Below, one piece after another: positions 16,291 to 23,610 of a DNA stretch of 64,000 bases. The notes beneath the pieces are model-generated. The model was not told the origin of the DNA and made no database searches. It saw only the letters and a list, made by a program, of their open reading frames with translations. Source of the stretch: Arthrobacter_E sp044748305 (GTDB taxonomy: Bacteria > Actinomycetota > Actinomycetes > Actinomycetales > Micrococcaceae). A program made the position numbers and the translations under genes. Each line of letters opens with the position of its first letter. Position 1 is the first letter of the stretch. Where the stretch lies: contig NZ_JBIVFT010000001.1 in the NCBI RefSeq assembly GCF_044748305.1, positions 248,001-312,000 on the forward strand, read 5' to 3'.

Positions 16291-17421
16291 GTGACTTACG
16301 AGATTGAGATTGGCCGTGGGAAGCGTGGACGCCGCGCGTATGGACTCGACGACATCGCGATCGTCCCCAACCGCCGCACCCGTGATCCGCGTGACGTGAG
16401 CGTCTCCTGGCAGATCGATGCCTACAAGTTCGACATGCCGGTCATCGCAGCGCCCATGGACTCGGTCATGTCGCCGGCCACGGCCATCCGGCTTGGAGAA
16501 CTCGGTGGTCTGGGCGTCCTCGATCTCGAGGGACTGTGGACCCGGTACGAGGATCCGCAGGCTCAGCTTGACCGCATCGCGGAGCTGACGGCGGAAGTGC
16601 CCAGCCCGGTGGTCATCCGTACCCTTCAGGAGATCTATCAGGCTCCCATCAAGGCCGAGCTGATCACCCAACGTCTCGCTGAGATCCGCGCCTCCGGTGT
16701 CACGGTGGCCGGTTCCCTCACCCCGCAGCGGACTCAGGAGTTCTACGAGACCGTGGTCGCGGCCGGTGTCGACATCTTCGTCATCCGCGGCACCACCGTC
16801 TCCGCCGAGCACGTCTCCAAGACCACTGAGCCGCTGAACCTGAAGCAGTTCATCTACGAACTCGACGTTCCCGTTATCGTCGGTGGCGCTGCCGGATACA
16901 CTCCGGCCCTCCATCTGATGCGCACCGGTGCCGCCGGTGTGCTGGTCGGCTTCGGCGGAGGGGCCACCACGACGACGCGTCGTGCGCTCGGCATCCATTC
17001 GCCGCTGGCCTCGGCCATCTCCGACGTCGCCGCGGCACGCCGCGACTACCTGGACGAATCCGGCGGGCGCTACGTGCACGTGATCGCCGACGGCGGCATG
17101 GGCAGCTCGGGGGACATCGTCAAGGCGATCGCCATGGGTGCCGACGCCGTCATGCTCGGTTCGGTGCTTGCGCGTGCTGAAGAGGCCCCGGGCAAGGGCT
17201 GGCATTGGGGTGCCGAAGCGCATCACCCGGAGATGCCGCGCGGAGACCGCGCGTTGATGGGTACGGTCGGGCCGCTGGAAGAGGTTCTCTTCGGGCCGGG
17301 TCATCACACTGACGGCACCTCCAACCTGATCGGTGCGCTGCGCCGTTCGATGGCGACCACCGGGTACTCCGACCTCAAGGAGTTCCAGCGCGTCGACGTC
17401 GTGGTCCGTCCGCGTCAGTAG
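16291..17421 (+). CDS. GuaB-family (GuaB3-type) IMP dehydrogenase-related protein lacking the catalytic cysteine
   Basis: This 376-residue TIM-barrel protein is related to IMP dehydrogenase but has no CBS domains. It keeps IAAPMDSVMSPATAIRLG at the start, VIVGGAAGYTPALHLMRTGAAGVLVG, and IADGGMGSSGDIVKAIAMGADAVMLGS for phosphate binding. The segment that carries the catalytic Cys in GuaB reads GFGGGATTTTRRALG, and the whole protein has no cysteine. It therefore cannot form the usual covalent E-XMP intermediate. Actinobacteria and cyanobacteria carry such GuaB3 paralogues; an XMP-reductase activity has been reported for one, as I recall. The start GTG 16291 lies 7 nt after TAGACT, suggesting a leaderless mRNA. 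Confidence 0.85.
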   Translation: MTYEIEIGRGKRGRRAYGLDDIAIVPNRRTRDPRDVSVSWQIDAYKFDMPVIAAPMDSVMSPATAIRLGELGGLGVLDLEGLWTRYEDPQAQLDRIAELTAEVPSPVVIRTLQEIYQAPIKAELITQRLAEIRASGVTVAGSLTPQRTQEFYETVVAAGVDIFVIRGTTVSAEHVSKTTEPLNLKQFIYELDVPVIVGGAAGYTPALHLMRTGAAGVLVGFGGGATTTTRRALGIHSPLASAISDVAAARRDYLDESGGRYVHVIADGGMGSSGDIVKAIAMGADAVMLGSVLARAEEAPGKGWHWGAEAHHPEMPRGDRALMGTVGPLEEVLFGPGHHTDGTSNLIGALRRSMATTGYSDLKEFQRVDVVVRPRQ

Positions 17422-17478
17422 CCGCCAAGGCCTGACGCTGCGCCGTGCCAGCTGCAAGGCCCTCACGTTGCGCCGTGT

Positions 17479-17547
17479 CGAGTCCGCTAGTGGTGCCGTG
17501 AGTCAGCTACTCCGAGTAGCTGACTCACGGCACCACTAGCGGACTCG
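17479..17547. repeat. Palindrome family II, copy A
   Basis: A 34-bp perfect inverted repeat (17479-17512 with 17514-17547) has a single central base. It follows the GuaB paralogue by 57 bases and precedes a same-strand gene. It shares GAGTCCGCTAGTGG and CGTGAGTCAGCTA with copies B and C. It contains one G-to-T difference from copy B that is compensated in the other arm. No U-tract. Confidence 0.9.
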
Positions 17548-17641
17548 TTCGTTAAGGGCCAGCCGATGGCGCGCCGGTTTCAGCCGGACCGCGGTCATGA
17601 TTGAAATAACCCGGACGGTCGGTATGTAATTTCGATGACGA

Positions 17642-18055
17642 ATGTTACCGTCTCGAGGTATGACCCTTCAGCCTCCACATTTTCAGGCCCCGCCTCCGCC
17701 ACTTGTCAGCATCGGCAACGTCCACTTCACGGAGCATCATGTCGTGACGCCCGCTGGGTCCTGGCCTCTTCGGGACGTCAATGTGACGACCACGGACCAG
17801 ACCGCCACCACCACGCACACTCCGGGCTGGGCGATCGTCCTGGTGATCCTGTTCATCTGGTTCTTCTTGCTGAGCCTGCTGTTCCTCCTTGCCCGGGAGA
17901 GCAGGGTCCGGGGATACATCGCGGTTCACATCCAAGCGGGTGCGTACTCGTATACCGAGCAGGTTCCGGTGGCGTCAGAAGGTGCCCGGGCAGACGTCAT
18001 GAACCGGGTTCTCTTTGCTCAGAGCCTGATCGGCCGGGCCAGAGTGGGTCAGTAG
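17642..18055 (+). CDS. Small hypothetical membrane protein (possibly DUF6232-like)
   Basis: This 137-residue protein has a beta-rich N-terminal part (VSIGNVHFTEHHVVTPAG and a short run DVNVTT), one strong hydrophobic segment or hairpin at about residues 62-84, and a C-terminal part (GYIAVHIQAGAYSYTEQV). This layout recalls small actinobacterial DUF6232-like proteins, with low certainty. TTGAAA (17601-17606) and TATGTA (17623-17628) form a possible promoter with a 16-bp spacer. The start is uncertain: ATG 17642 has no ribosome site, and ATG 17660 has GAGG only one base away. It is flanked on both sides by family II palindromes. Confidence 0.55.
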   Translation: MLPSRGMTLQPPHFQAPPPPLVSIGNVHFTEHHVVTPAGSWPLRDVNVTTTDQTATTTHTPGWAIVLVILFIWFFLLSLLFLLARESRVRGYIAVHIQAGAYSYTEQVPVASEGARADVMNRVLFAQSLIGRARVGQ

Positions 18056-18076
18056 GAACTCTGAGATCGACCATCT

Positions 18077-18149
18077 GCCGAGTCCGCTAGTGGGGCCGTG
18101 AGTCAGCTACCCGAGATAGCTGACTCACGGCCCCACTAGCGGACTCGGC
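18077..18149. repeat. Palindrome family II, copy B
   Basis: A 33-bp perfect inverted repeat (18077-18109 with 18117-18149) has a 7-base loop. It begins 22 bases after the small membrane protein gene. It has the same arm sequence as copy A except for one compensated pair. Confidence 0.9.
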
Positions 18150-18282
18150 GGATGTTGGGGCGGATTGCGACTCCTGTGGCATTGTCTCCACGCCTTGACG
18201 AGAAGTTAATTTGGTGTACCAATACTGGCCTCCTCTACAGTGGCGGATCACTGCACCTTTATTTCTCTGGGGGAAATAGGCC

Positions 18283-19044
18283 ATGTTCTTTCGTCGTATT
18301 CAAATTTCGGGATCCCATCGCCGATCTATTCGCCATATGTCGTTCGCTGCGATCGCTGTCGCATTGGCGCTTCTGCTGTCAGCCTGTGGCAACGACCTGC
18401 CCCAGAAGACCGCACCGCCGTCGTCGAGCCCGACGCCGACTCTCGAATGCCCCAGCCCGGAACCGACCGCGACGGTCACGGTCACTATGGGGGCAGCTCC
18501 GGAGCGCAGCCCTTCGCCGTCGGTGCCGGAGCCGTGCCCGACTGCGACTGCGACGGTCCGAGTGGCCTTGCATCACTCCGGCGACACGTGCACGACGATC
18601 GGCGACAAGTATCTTGCCGTGGATCCGGCCCTGCTCTGTTTCAGGAATGAGAAGGGCAAAGCGCTCTGGTTGACCGCAGCTCAGGTTCGCAAGGCCCAGG
18701 CGGCGATCACCGCGGCCAAGGCGGAAGCATCGCGCAAAAAGGCGGAGGCGGAAGAGACGGCCCGGAAGAATGCCGCCGCCGAAGAGACAGCCCGTCAGAA
18801 GGCTGCGGAAGAAGAGCTGAACAAGGCCGCCGAGGAAGCTCAGCAGCCGACGCAGCAGAAACCCAACTACCTCGTTCCGCAAGCACCGAAGAACGACCCA
18901 GCGCCGGTTCAGCAGGCTCCGTCAGCGTCCTACTACCCGAATTGTGCTGCGGCCCGAGCCGCTGGGGCCGCCCCGATCTATGCAGGTCAGCCGGGGTATC
19001 GGGCAGGCCTGGACCGTGATGGAGACGGCATCGCCTGCGAATAA
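18283..19044 (+). CDS. Lipoprotein with coiled coil and C-terminal Excalibur domain
   Basis: This 253-residue protein has a signal sequence ending LALLLSAC with a lipobox Cys near residue 35, a Pro/Ser/Thr-rich spacer with two short Cys-containing repeats (ECPSPEPTATVTV and PCPTATATVRV), a charged Ala/Glu/Lys coiled coil at about 140-190, and a C-terminal Excalibur domain (YYPNCAAARAAGAAP, then DRDGDGIACE). The DxDxDG loop and two cysteines are the hallmarks of this extracellular calcium-binding domain. It is probably anchored in the membrane and reaches into the wall. The start ATG 18283 follows GGGGGAA by about 7 bases; ATG 18337 would also leave a working signal. Confidence 0.8.
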   Translation: MFFRRIQISGSHRRSIRHMSFAAIAVALALLLSACGNDLPQKTAPPSSSPTPTLECPSPEPTATVTVTMGAAPERSPSPSVPEPCPTATATVRVALHHSGDTCTTIGDKYLAVDPALLCFRNEKGKALWLTAAQVRKAQAAITAAKAEASRKKAEAEETARKNAAAEETARQKAAEEELNKAAEEAQQPTQQKPNYLVPQAPKNDPAPVQQAPSASYYPNCAAARAAGAAPIYAGQPGYRAGLDRDGDGIACE

Positions 19045-19067
19045 CGCTCATCGTTCGCCCTGCACCT

Positions 19068-19140
19068 GCCGAGTCCGCTGTCCGGGCCGTGAGTCAGCTA
19101 CCCCGGGTAGCTGACTCACGCCCCCACTAGCGGACTCGGC
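19068..19140. repeat. Palindrome family II, copy C (imperfect)
   Basis: The right arm carries the family consensus (CTAGCGGACTCGGC end), while the left arm has several changes after GAGTCCGCT, so the middle of the stem is mismatched. The outer 12 and inner ~15 base pairs are intact. It lies 23 bases after the Excalibur lipoprotein gene, and appears to be a decaying member. Confidence 0.85.
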
Positions 19141-19268
19141 GGTAGGTGGGCTGTGGGCAGGGCTGGATCGGCGTGTTTCAGAATGCTTGGGACCCCGCGC
19201 CCCTCGCCGGTCTGGACCTCACGCACTAAGCTTGAGGAAAGTTGCAGCCACGCACTATGGAGGCCTCC

Positions 19269-21005
19269 ATGAGTCAGCAGTCCAGCAGCAAGGTTCTCGG
19301 TCCGGAGCAGCGCGAACGCTCCATTCGGGCCCTCAAAGAGACCGCCCAGCCCGGCCAGGAACTCGACATCCTGATTGTCGGCGGCGGCGTGGTCGGTGCC
19401 GGCGCGGCCCTCGACGCGGCGACCCGAGGCCTCAAAGTGGGCATCGTGGAACAGAACGACTGGGCCTCGGGAACCAGCTCCCGCTCTTCCAAACTGATTC
19501 ACGGCGGCCTGCGTTACCTCGAGATGCTGGACTTCGCACTCGTGACCGAAGCCCTCCAGGAACGCGGCCTGCTCATCCAGCGGATCGCGCCTCACCTGGT
19601 CAGGCCCGTGCCGTTCCTTTACCCGCTGAGCAAGCGTTTCGTGGAACGTCCTTACGTGGGCGCTGGCATCCTTCTCTACGACACCCTGGGTATGACCAGC
19701 GGAAACGCTCGCGGTGTCCCCATGCACAAGCACCTGACGCGACGGGGGACCCTCAAAGCGGCCCCGAGCCTCAAGGACGACGCGATGGTCGGTTCCATCC
19801 GCTACTACGACGCGCAGGTCGACGACGCGCGTCTGGTCGTCAACCTCGTCCGGACCGCGGCATCGTACGGAGCACATGCTGTCAACCGTCTCAAGGTGGT
19901 GGACTTCCTCCGCGAAGGGGAACGCGTCGTGGGCGCCCGTCTGGAGAACATGGAGGATGGCAGCAGCTTCGACGTCCGTGCCCAGCAGGTGGTGAATGCC
20001 ACCGGTGTCTGGACCGACGAGACGCAAGCGCTCGTCACGGACCGCGGCCAGCTCAAGGTGCGGGCCTCCAAGGGCATCCACCTCGTGGTTCCACGCGACC
20101 GTTTCCAGTCCACCGTGGGTCTCATCCTCCGTACGGAGAAGAGCGTCCTGTTCGTGATCCCTTGGGGCCGGCACTGGATCATCGGAACCACTGACACCGA
20201 CTGGAAACTGGACAAGGCCCATCCGGCCGCGTCCAGCCAGGACATCGACTACCTCCTGGAGCACGTCAACAAGGTTCTCAAGAGGCCTCTTACCCGAGAG
20301 GATGTGGAGGGCGTCTACGCGGGTCTGCGCCCGCTGCTCGCCGGTGAGAACGACTCGACCGCGAAACTCTCCAGAGAACACGTCGTCGCGCACCCGGTTC
20401 CGGGGCTGGTCGTCGTGGCAGGCGGCAAGTTGACCACGTACCGGGTCATGGCCAAGGACGCGGTCGATGAAGCAGTGCGCGGTCTCGACGAGCGTGTGGC
20501 GCCGAGCTGCACGGACAGTATCCCTTTGCTCGGTGCGGAAGGGTTCAAAGCCGCCTGGAACCGCCGGCACCGCAGTGCCGACGAGGCGGGCGTCCACGTC
20601 GCCCGCGTGGAACACCTGCTCAACCGGTACGGGTCGTTGACCAGCGAACTTCTGGATCTCATCCGTGAACGGCCCGAGTTGGCGGAACCACTGCCCGGGG
20701 CGGATGATTATCTGGGTGCCGAGGTGGTCTACGCTGCCACACACGAAGGCGCCCGCCACGTGCATGACGTTCTCACTCGGAGGACCAGGATTTCCATTGA
20801 AGCGTGGGACCGGGGAGTCTCCGCGGCCCCTGTGGTCGCCAAACTCATGGGAGAGGTACTCGATTGGAGTCCGGCCCAGGAGGAGAGCGAAGTCAAGCAC
20901 TATCTGGCCCGGGTGGAGGCAGAACGACTCTCCCAGGAACAGCCCGACGACGAGTCCGCGGATGCGGCCCGTCTCGGGGTGGAAGACATCGTTCCGTTGC
21001 GGTGA
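19269..21005 (+). CDS. glpD: Glycerol-3-phosphate dehydrogenase, FAD-dependent
   Basis: This 578-residue flavoenzyme oxidises glycerol-3-phosphate to dihydroxyacetone phosphate at the membrane and feeds electrons to quinones. The FAD-binding motif ILIVGGGVVGAGAALDAATRG is at about residues 34-54, followed by the GlpD signature NDWASGTSSRSSKLIHGGLRY. KGIHLVVPRDRF and WGRHWIIGTTDTDW are further family blocks, and the C-terminal ~120 residues form the helical cap. The start is ATG 19269, with GGAGG 5 bases before it. A -10-like TATGGA (19256-19261) is also 7 nt upstream, so leaderless initiation is possible. A PTS EIIA gene follows 81 bases later. Confidence 0.95.
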   Translation: MSQQSSSKVLGPEQRERSIRALKETAQPGQELDILIVGGGVVGAGAALDAATRGLKVGIVEQNDWASGTSSRSSKLIHGGLRYLEMLDFALVTEALQERGLLIQRIAPHLVRPVPFLYPLSKRFVERPYVGAGILLYDTLGMTSGNARGVPMHKHLTRRGTLKAAPSLKDDAMVGSIRYYDAQVDDARLVVNLVRTAASYGAHAVNRLKVVDFLREGERVVGARLENMEDGSSFDVRAQQVVNATGVWTDETQALVTDRGQLKVRASKGIHLVVPRDRFQSTVGLILRTEKSVLFVIPWGRHWIIGTTDTDWKLDKAHPAASSQDIDYLLEHVNKVLKRPLTREDVEGVYAGLRPLLAGENDSTAKLSREHVVAHPVPGLVVVAGGKLTTYRVMAKDAVDEAVRGLDERVAPSCTDSIPLLGAEGFKAAWNRRHRSADEAGVHVARVEHLLNRYGSLTSELLDLIRERPELAEPLPGADDYLGAEVVYAATHEGARHVHDVLTRRTRISIEAWDRGVSAAPVVAKLMGEVLDWSPAQEESEVKHYLARVEAERLSQEQPDDESADAARLGVEDIVPLR

Positions 21006-21086
21006 AGCCGCAGGCCGACGCCCACTCGCGTCGGCCTGGGACCTGGGGGCGCCCGCCGTGCCGGAAGTTTGAAGAAAGGACGCCCC

Positions 21087-21575
21087 ATGTCAGAGGATCT
21101 GAACCGCTACGACGCCGACCTGACCCTGCCCGGCATGGTCATCCTGGAGATGGTCGCCGCTGATCGCGAGGATGCAGCCCAACAGCTTGCCGCACGGCTT
21201 TTCGAAGCGGGCCGTGTCACCGATCTGGACGGGTTCATGGCCAGCGTCAACGCGCGTGAACATCAGCTCGCCACCGGGCTCCCGGGAGGGATCGGCCTGC
21301 CCCACGCACGCAGCGAGTTCGTCACTCAGCCGTCCATCGCCGTCGGGGTCACCAAATACGATCACGCCCTGGACTTCGGCGCCGCCGACGGTCCCGCGAA
21401 TCTGGTCTTGTTGATCGCGACGCCGGCTCAGTCGTTCTCCGAGCATCTCGAGGTCCTTGCGACGCTGGCGCGTTCGCTGTCCAAGGAGAGCTACCGGGAG
21501 TCCTTGCGGCGCGCCGGCGACCCGGAGGTCATCGCGGAGCTCATCAACACCTCATTGGTGTTCTTCGACCACTGA
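21087..21575 (+). CDS. PTS EIIA component, mannitol/fructose type
   Basis: This 162-residue single-domain protein is a PTS_EIIA type 2 phosphocarrier. The phosphorylated His is His73 in GGIGLPHARSEFV, and NAREHQLATGLP precedes it as in the family. AAAGGA lies 7 bases before ATG 21087. No EIIB or EIIC partner is nearby, so it is either an orphan carrier for a remote transporter or a regulatory EIIA. Its place after glpD suggests it may link glycerol or glycerol-phosphate use to PTS state. A 15-base sequence spanning its stop codon is tandemly duplicated (21565-21579 and 21582-21596). Confidence 0.88.
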   Translation: MSEDLNRYDADLTLPGMVILEMVAADREDAAQQLAARLFEAGRVTDLDGFMASVNAREHQLATGLPGGIGLPHARSEFVTQPSIAVGVTKYDHALDFGAADGPANLVLLIATPAQSFSEHLEVLATLARSLSKESYRESLRRAGDPEVIAELINTSLVFFDH

Positions 21576-21641
21576 ACTGTATCGACCACTGAACTGCAGC
21601 TCCCGCAGGCTTCTCTGAGCTCCGTCGGCCGGCTCAGGTAC

Positions 21642-21680
21642 GGGCCGGGTCAGGACGTCCCCCCATGAACGTCCCGGCCC
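21642..21680. terminator. GC-rich bipartite hairpin between EIIA and ABC exporter genes
   Basis: GGGCCG (21642-21647) pairs with CGGCCC (21675-21680), and GGACGT (21653-21658) with ACGTCC (21669-21674). It is interrupted by a small bulge. It lies between convergent genes and has no U-tract. Confidence 0.55.
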
Positions 21681-21777
21681 GGCCGGCCTCGATCCGCCCG
21701 AACGGTCTGGCGCCCGGCGCCCGGCCGTCAGACCTTCCGGATGTCTCGCGCCCGGTGAACGCATCAGCGGGCGGTGG

Positions 21778-23610
21778 TCACTCGCTGCGCCAGGACCGCC
21801 AGAGCGCGGCGTAGGAACCGTCCAGGGCCAGCAGCTCCTCGTGACTGCCCAACTCGGTGATCCTGCCGTCTTCCACCACGGCCACCCGGTCGGCGTCGTG
21901 TGCGGTGTGCAGGCGGTGAGCGATCGCCACCACCGTGCGACCGCTCAGCACTGCACCCAAGGAGCGTTCGACGCTTCGTGCGGCCTGCGGGTCGATCAGG
22001 CTTGTCGCCTCGTCCAGGACAAGGGTGTGCGGATCGGCGAGCACCAGCCGCGCCAGGGCAAGTTCCTGAGCCTGAGCCGGGCTCAGGACGTGACCGCCGG
22101 AGCCCAATTCGGTCTCCAGGCCCTTCGGCAATGTCCCGAACCAGGACGCGGCACCGACGTCCCGGAGCGCGTCGCTGAGTTCCTGATCGCTGGCATCCTC
22201 CTTGCCGAGCCGCAGATTGTCGGCCAGCGTGCCGACGAACACATGGTGTTCCTGGGTCACGAGAGCCACCTCGCGCCGCAGCTCCTCGACGGGGAGATCC
22301 ACCAGGGGGACTCCGCCGACGGTCACGGAACCGGAACTGGGCGGGTTGATGCCCGCGATGAGACGTCCCAGTGTGGACTTGCCCGCCCCGGAGGGGCCGA
22401 CCACGGCCAGGCGCTCGCCCGGAGCGAGTTCCAGGTCCACGCCGTGCAGCACATTGCGTCCTGCCCGGTAAGCGAACGTCGCACCGCTGACCGAGATGCG
22501 GCTGCCCTCGGGCTGCTCACCGCTCACGGTGCGATCCGCGGGCACCTCCTTGACCCCCACGATGCGGGCCAGCGAGGCGGCGCCGAACTGCAACTCGTCC
22601 AGCCAGAGGATGAGTGTGTTGACCGGCTCGCTGAGGGACACCGCATAGAGCGCGACGGCGGCCACGGCACCGGCGGAGACGGAACCTTCGGACACCAGCC
22701 AACCGCCCCACAGAACGACGGCGACCGCGGGAAGCCAGAGTGCCAGCTCGGTCACGGGGAACAGCATGGACCGCAGCCACAGCGTGTAGCGCTCCGCTTC
22801 GAACGCTTCGCGGATGGCCGCCCGGGTCCGCGAGATCCGCTGAGGTCCGAGGCCGAGCGCGTCCACCGTGAGTGCGCCGTCGGCGGCCTCGGAGATGGTT
22901 CCGTCGATGATGCCGTAGGCGGCGTGTTCGCGTTGGTATCCGGGTCCCGAACGCTTGAGGTACCAGCGGGTGATCGGCACGAGGAACGGCGCGCTGACCA
23001 GCAGAGCCAGGCCCAGGACGGGGGAGACCAGGAATGCGGCACCCACGGTCAGCACGACGGTCACCAGCGCCACCAGCAGGCGCGGCACGCCGAAGCGCAC
23101 CGCATGGGAGAGGGCCTCGACGTCGTTGGTGGTGCGGGAGAGCAGGTCGCCGGTTCCCGCACGCTCCACGGTGGACAAGGGCAGTGAGGTGACCTCGCCC
23201 ATGAACTCCTCCCGAAGCTCCGCGAAGACCTTCTCACCGAGCACCATGGACCGGTAGGAGGCCAGTCGTTGCAGGAACGCCTGCGCCACGACGGAGACGA
23301 GGAGCGCCATGCTCAACCCGGTGACCACGGACATGGTGGTGCCCGTGGTCATGGCGTCCACCAAGCGGCCGATGATGTAGGGGCCCGCCAGGCCGGTGAT
23401 GGCCGCCGCGGCGTAGAACACCATGACGATCGCGAGGGCGCCGCGGTTGCGCTTCAGGAGCCGGACGGCTTCCGTCCGGACCGCCGCCGAGGCAGCGATC
23501 GGGAGACGGTTCCCGGGGGAGGGCAGAGCAGATGCGGCCTCCGGCACGTTGTGCCGGGCCTCTTCTTCGTCGAGCAGAGGATCCTCGAAGGATTCCACCG
23601 TGCTACTCAC
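21778..23610 (-). CDS. ABC exporter half, NBD with intact Walker motifs but degenerate signature
   Basis: This 610-residue protein has an N-terminal six-helix ABC exporter membrane domain (about 50-340) and a C-terminal ATPase domain. Walker A is GPSGAGKS near residue 403, the Q-loop is VTQEHHVF, Walker B LVLDEATS near 530, and the switch His is in VVAIAHRL. The signature LSGGQ is replaced by LSPAQ near 507. It overlaps the partner gene by 8 bases and starts at GTG 23610. The partner has the reverse pattern, so the pair should form one functional and one dead ATP site. Substrate unknown: lipids, peptides or drugs are usual for this class. Confidence 0.9.
   Translation of the reverse strand: MSSTVESFEDPLLDEEEARHNVPEAASALPSPGNRLPIAASAAVRTEAVRLLKRNRGALAIVMVFYAAAAITGLAGPYIIGRLVDAMTTGTTMSVVTGLSMALLVSVVAQAFLQRLASYRSMVLGEKVFAELREEFMGEVTSLPLSTVERAGTGDLLSRTTNDVEALSHAVRFGVPRLLVALVTVVLTVGAAFLVSPVLGLALLVSAPFLVPITRWYLKRSGPGYQREHAAYGIIDGTISEAADGALTVDALGLGPQRISRTRAAIREAFEAERYTLWLRSMLFPVTELALWLPAVAVVLWGGWLVSEGSVSAGAVAAVALYAVSLSEPVNTLILWLDELQFGAASLARIVGVKEVPADRTVSGEQPEGSRISVSGATFAYRAGRNVLHGVDLELAPGERLAVVGPSGAGKSTLGRLIAGINPPSSGSVTVGGVPLVDLPVEELRREVALVTQEHHVFVGTLADNLRLGKEDASDQELSDALRDVGAASWFGTLPKGLETELGSGGHVLSPAQAQELALARLVLADPHTLVLDEATSLIDPQAARSVERSLGAVLSGRTVVAIAHRLHTAHDADRVAVVEDGRITELGSHEELLALDGSYAALWRSWRSE

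Noticed and set aside
18211..18222. TTGGTGTACCAA upstream of the Excalibur lipoprotein gene, considered as an operator
   Set aside because: Only 5-bp arms, with no regulator gene adjacent; such short dyads are common by chance.
19259..19268. GGAGGCCTCC palindrome over the glpD ribosome site, considered as an RNA switch
   Set aside because: It has no room for a loop, so it cannot fold into a hairpin by itself, and no alternative pairing arm was found.
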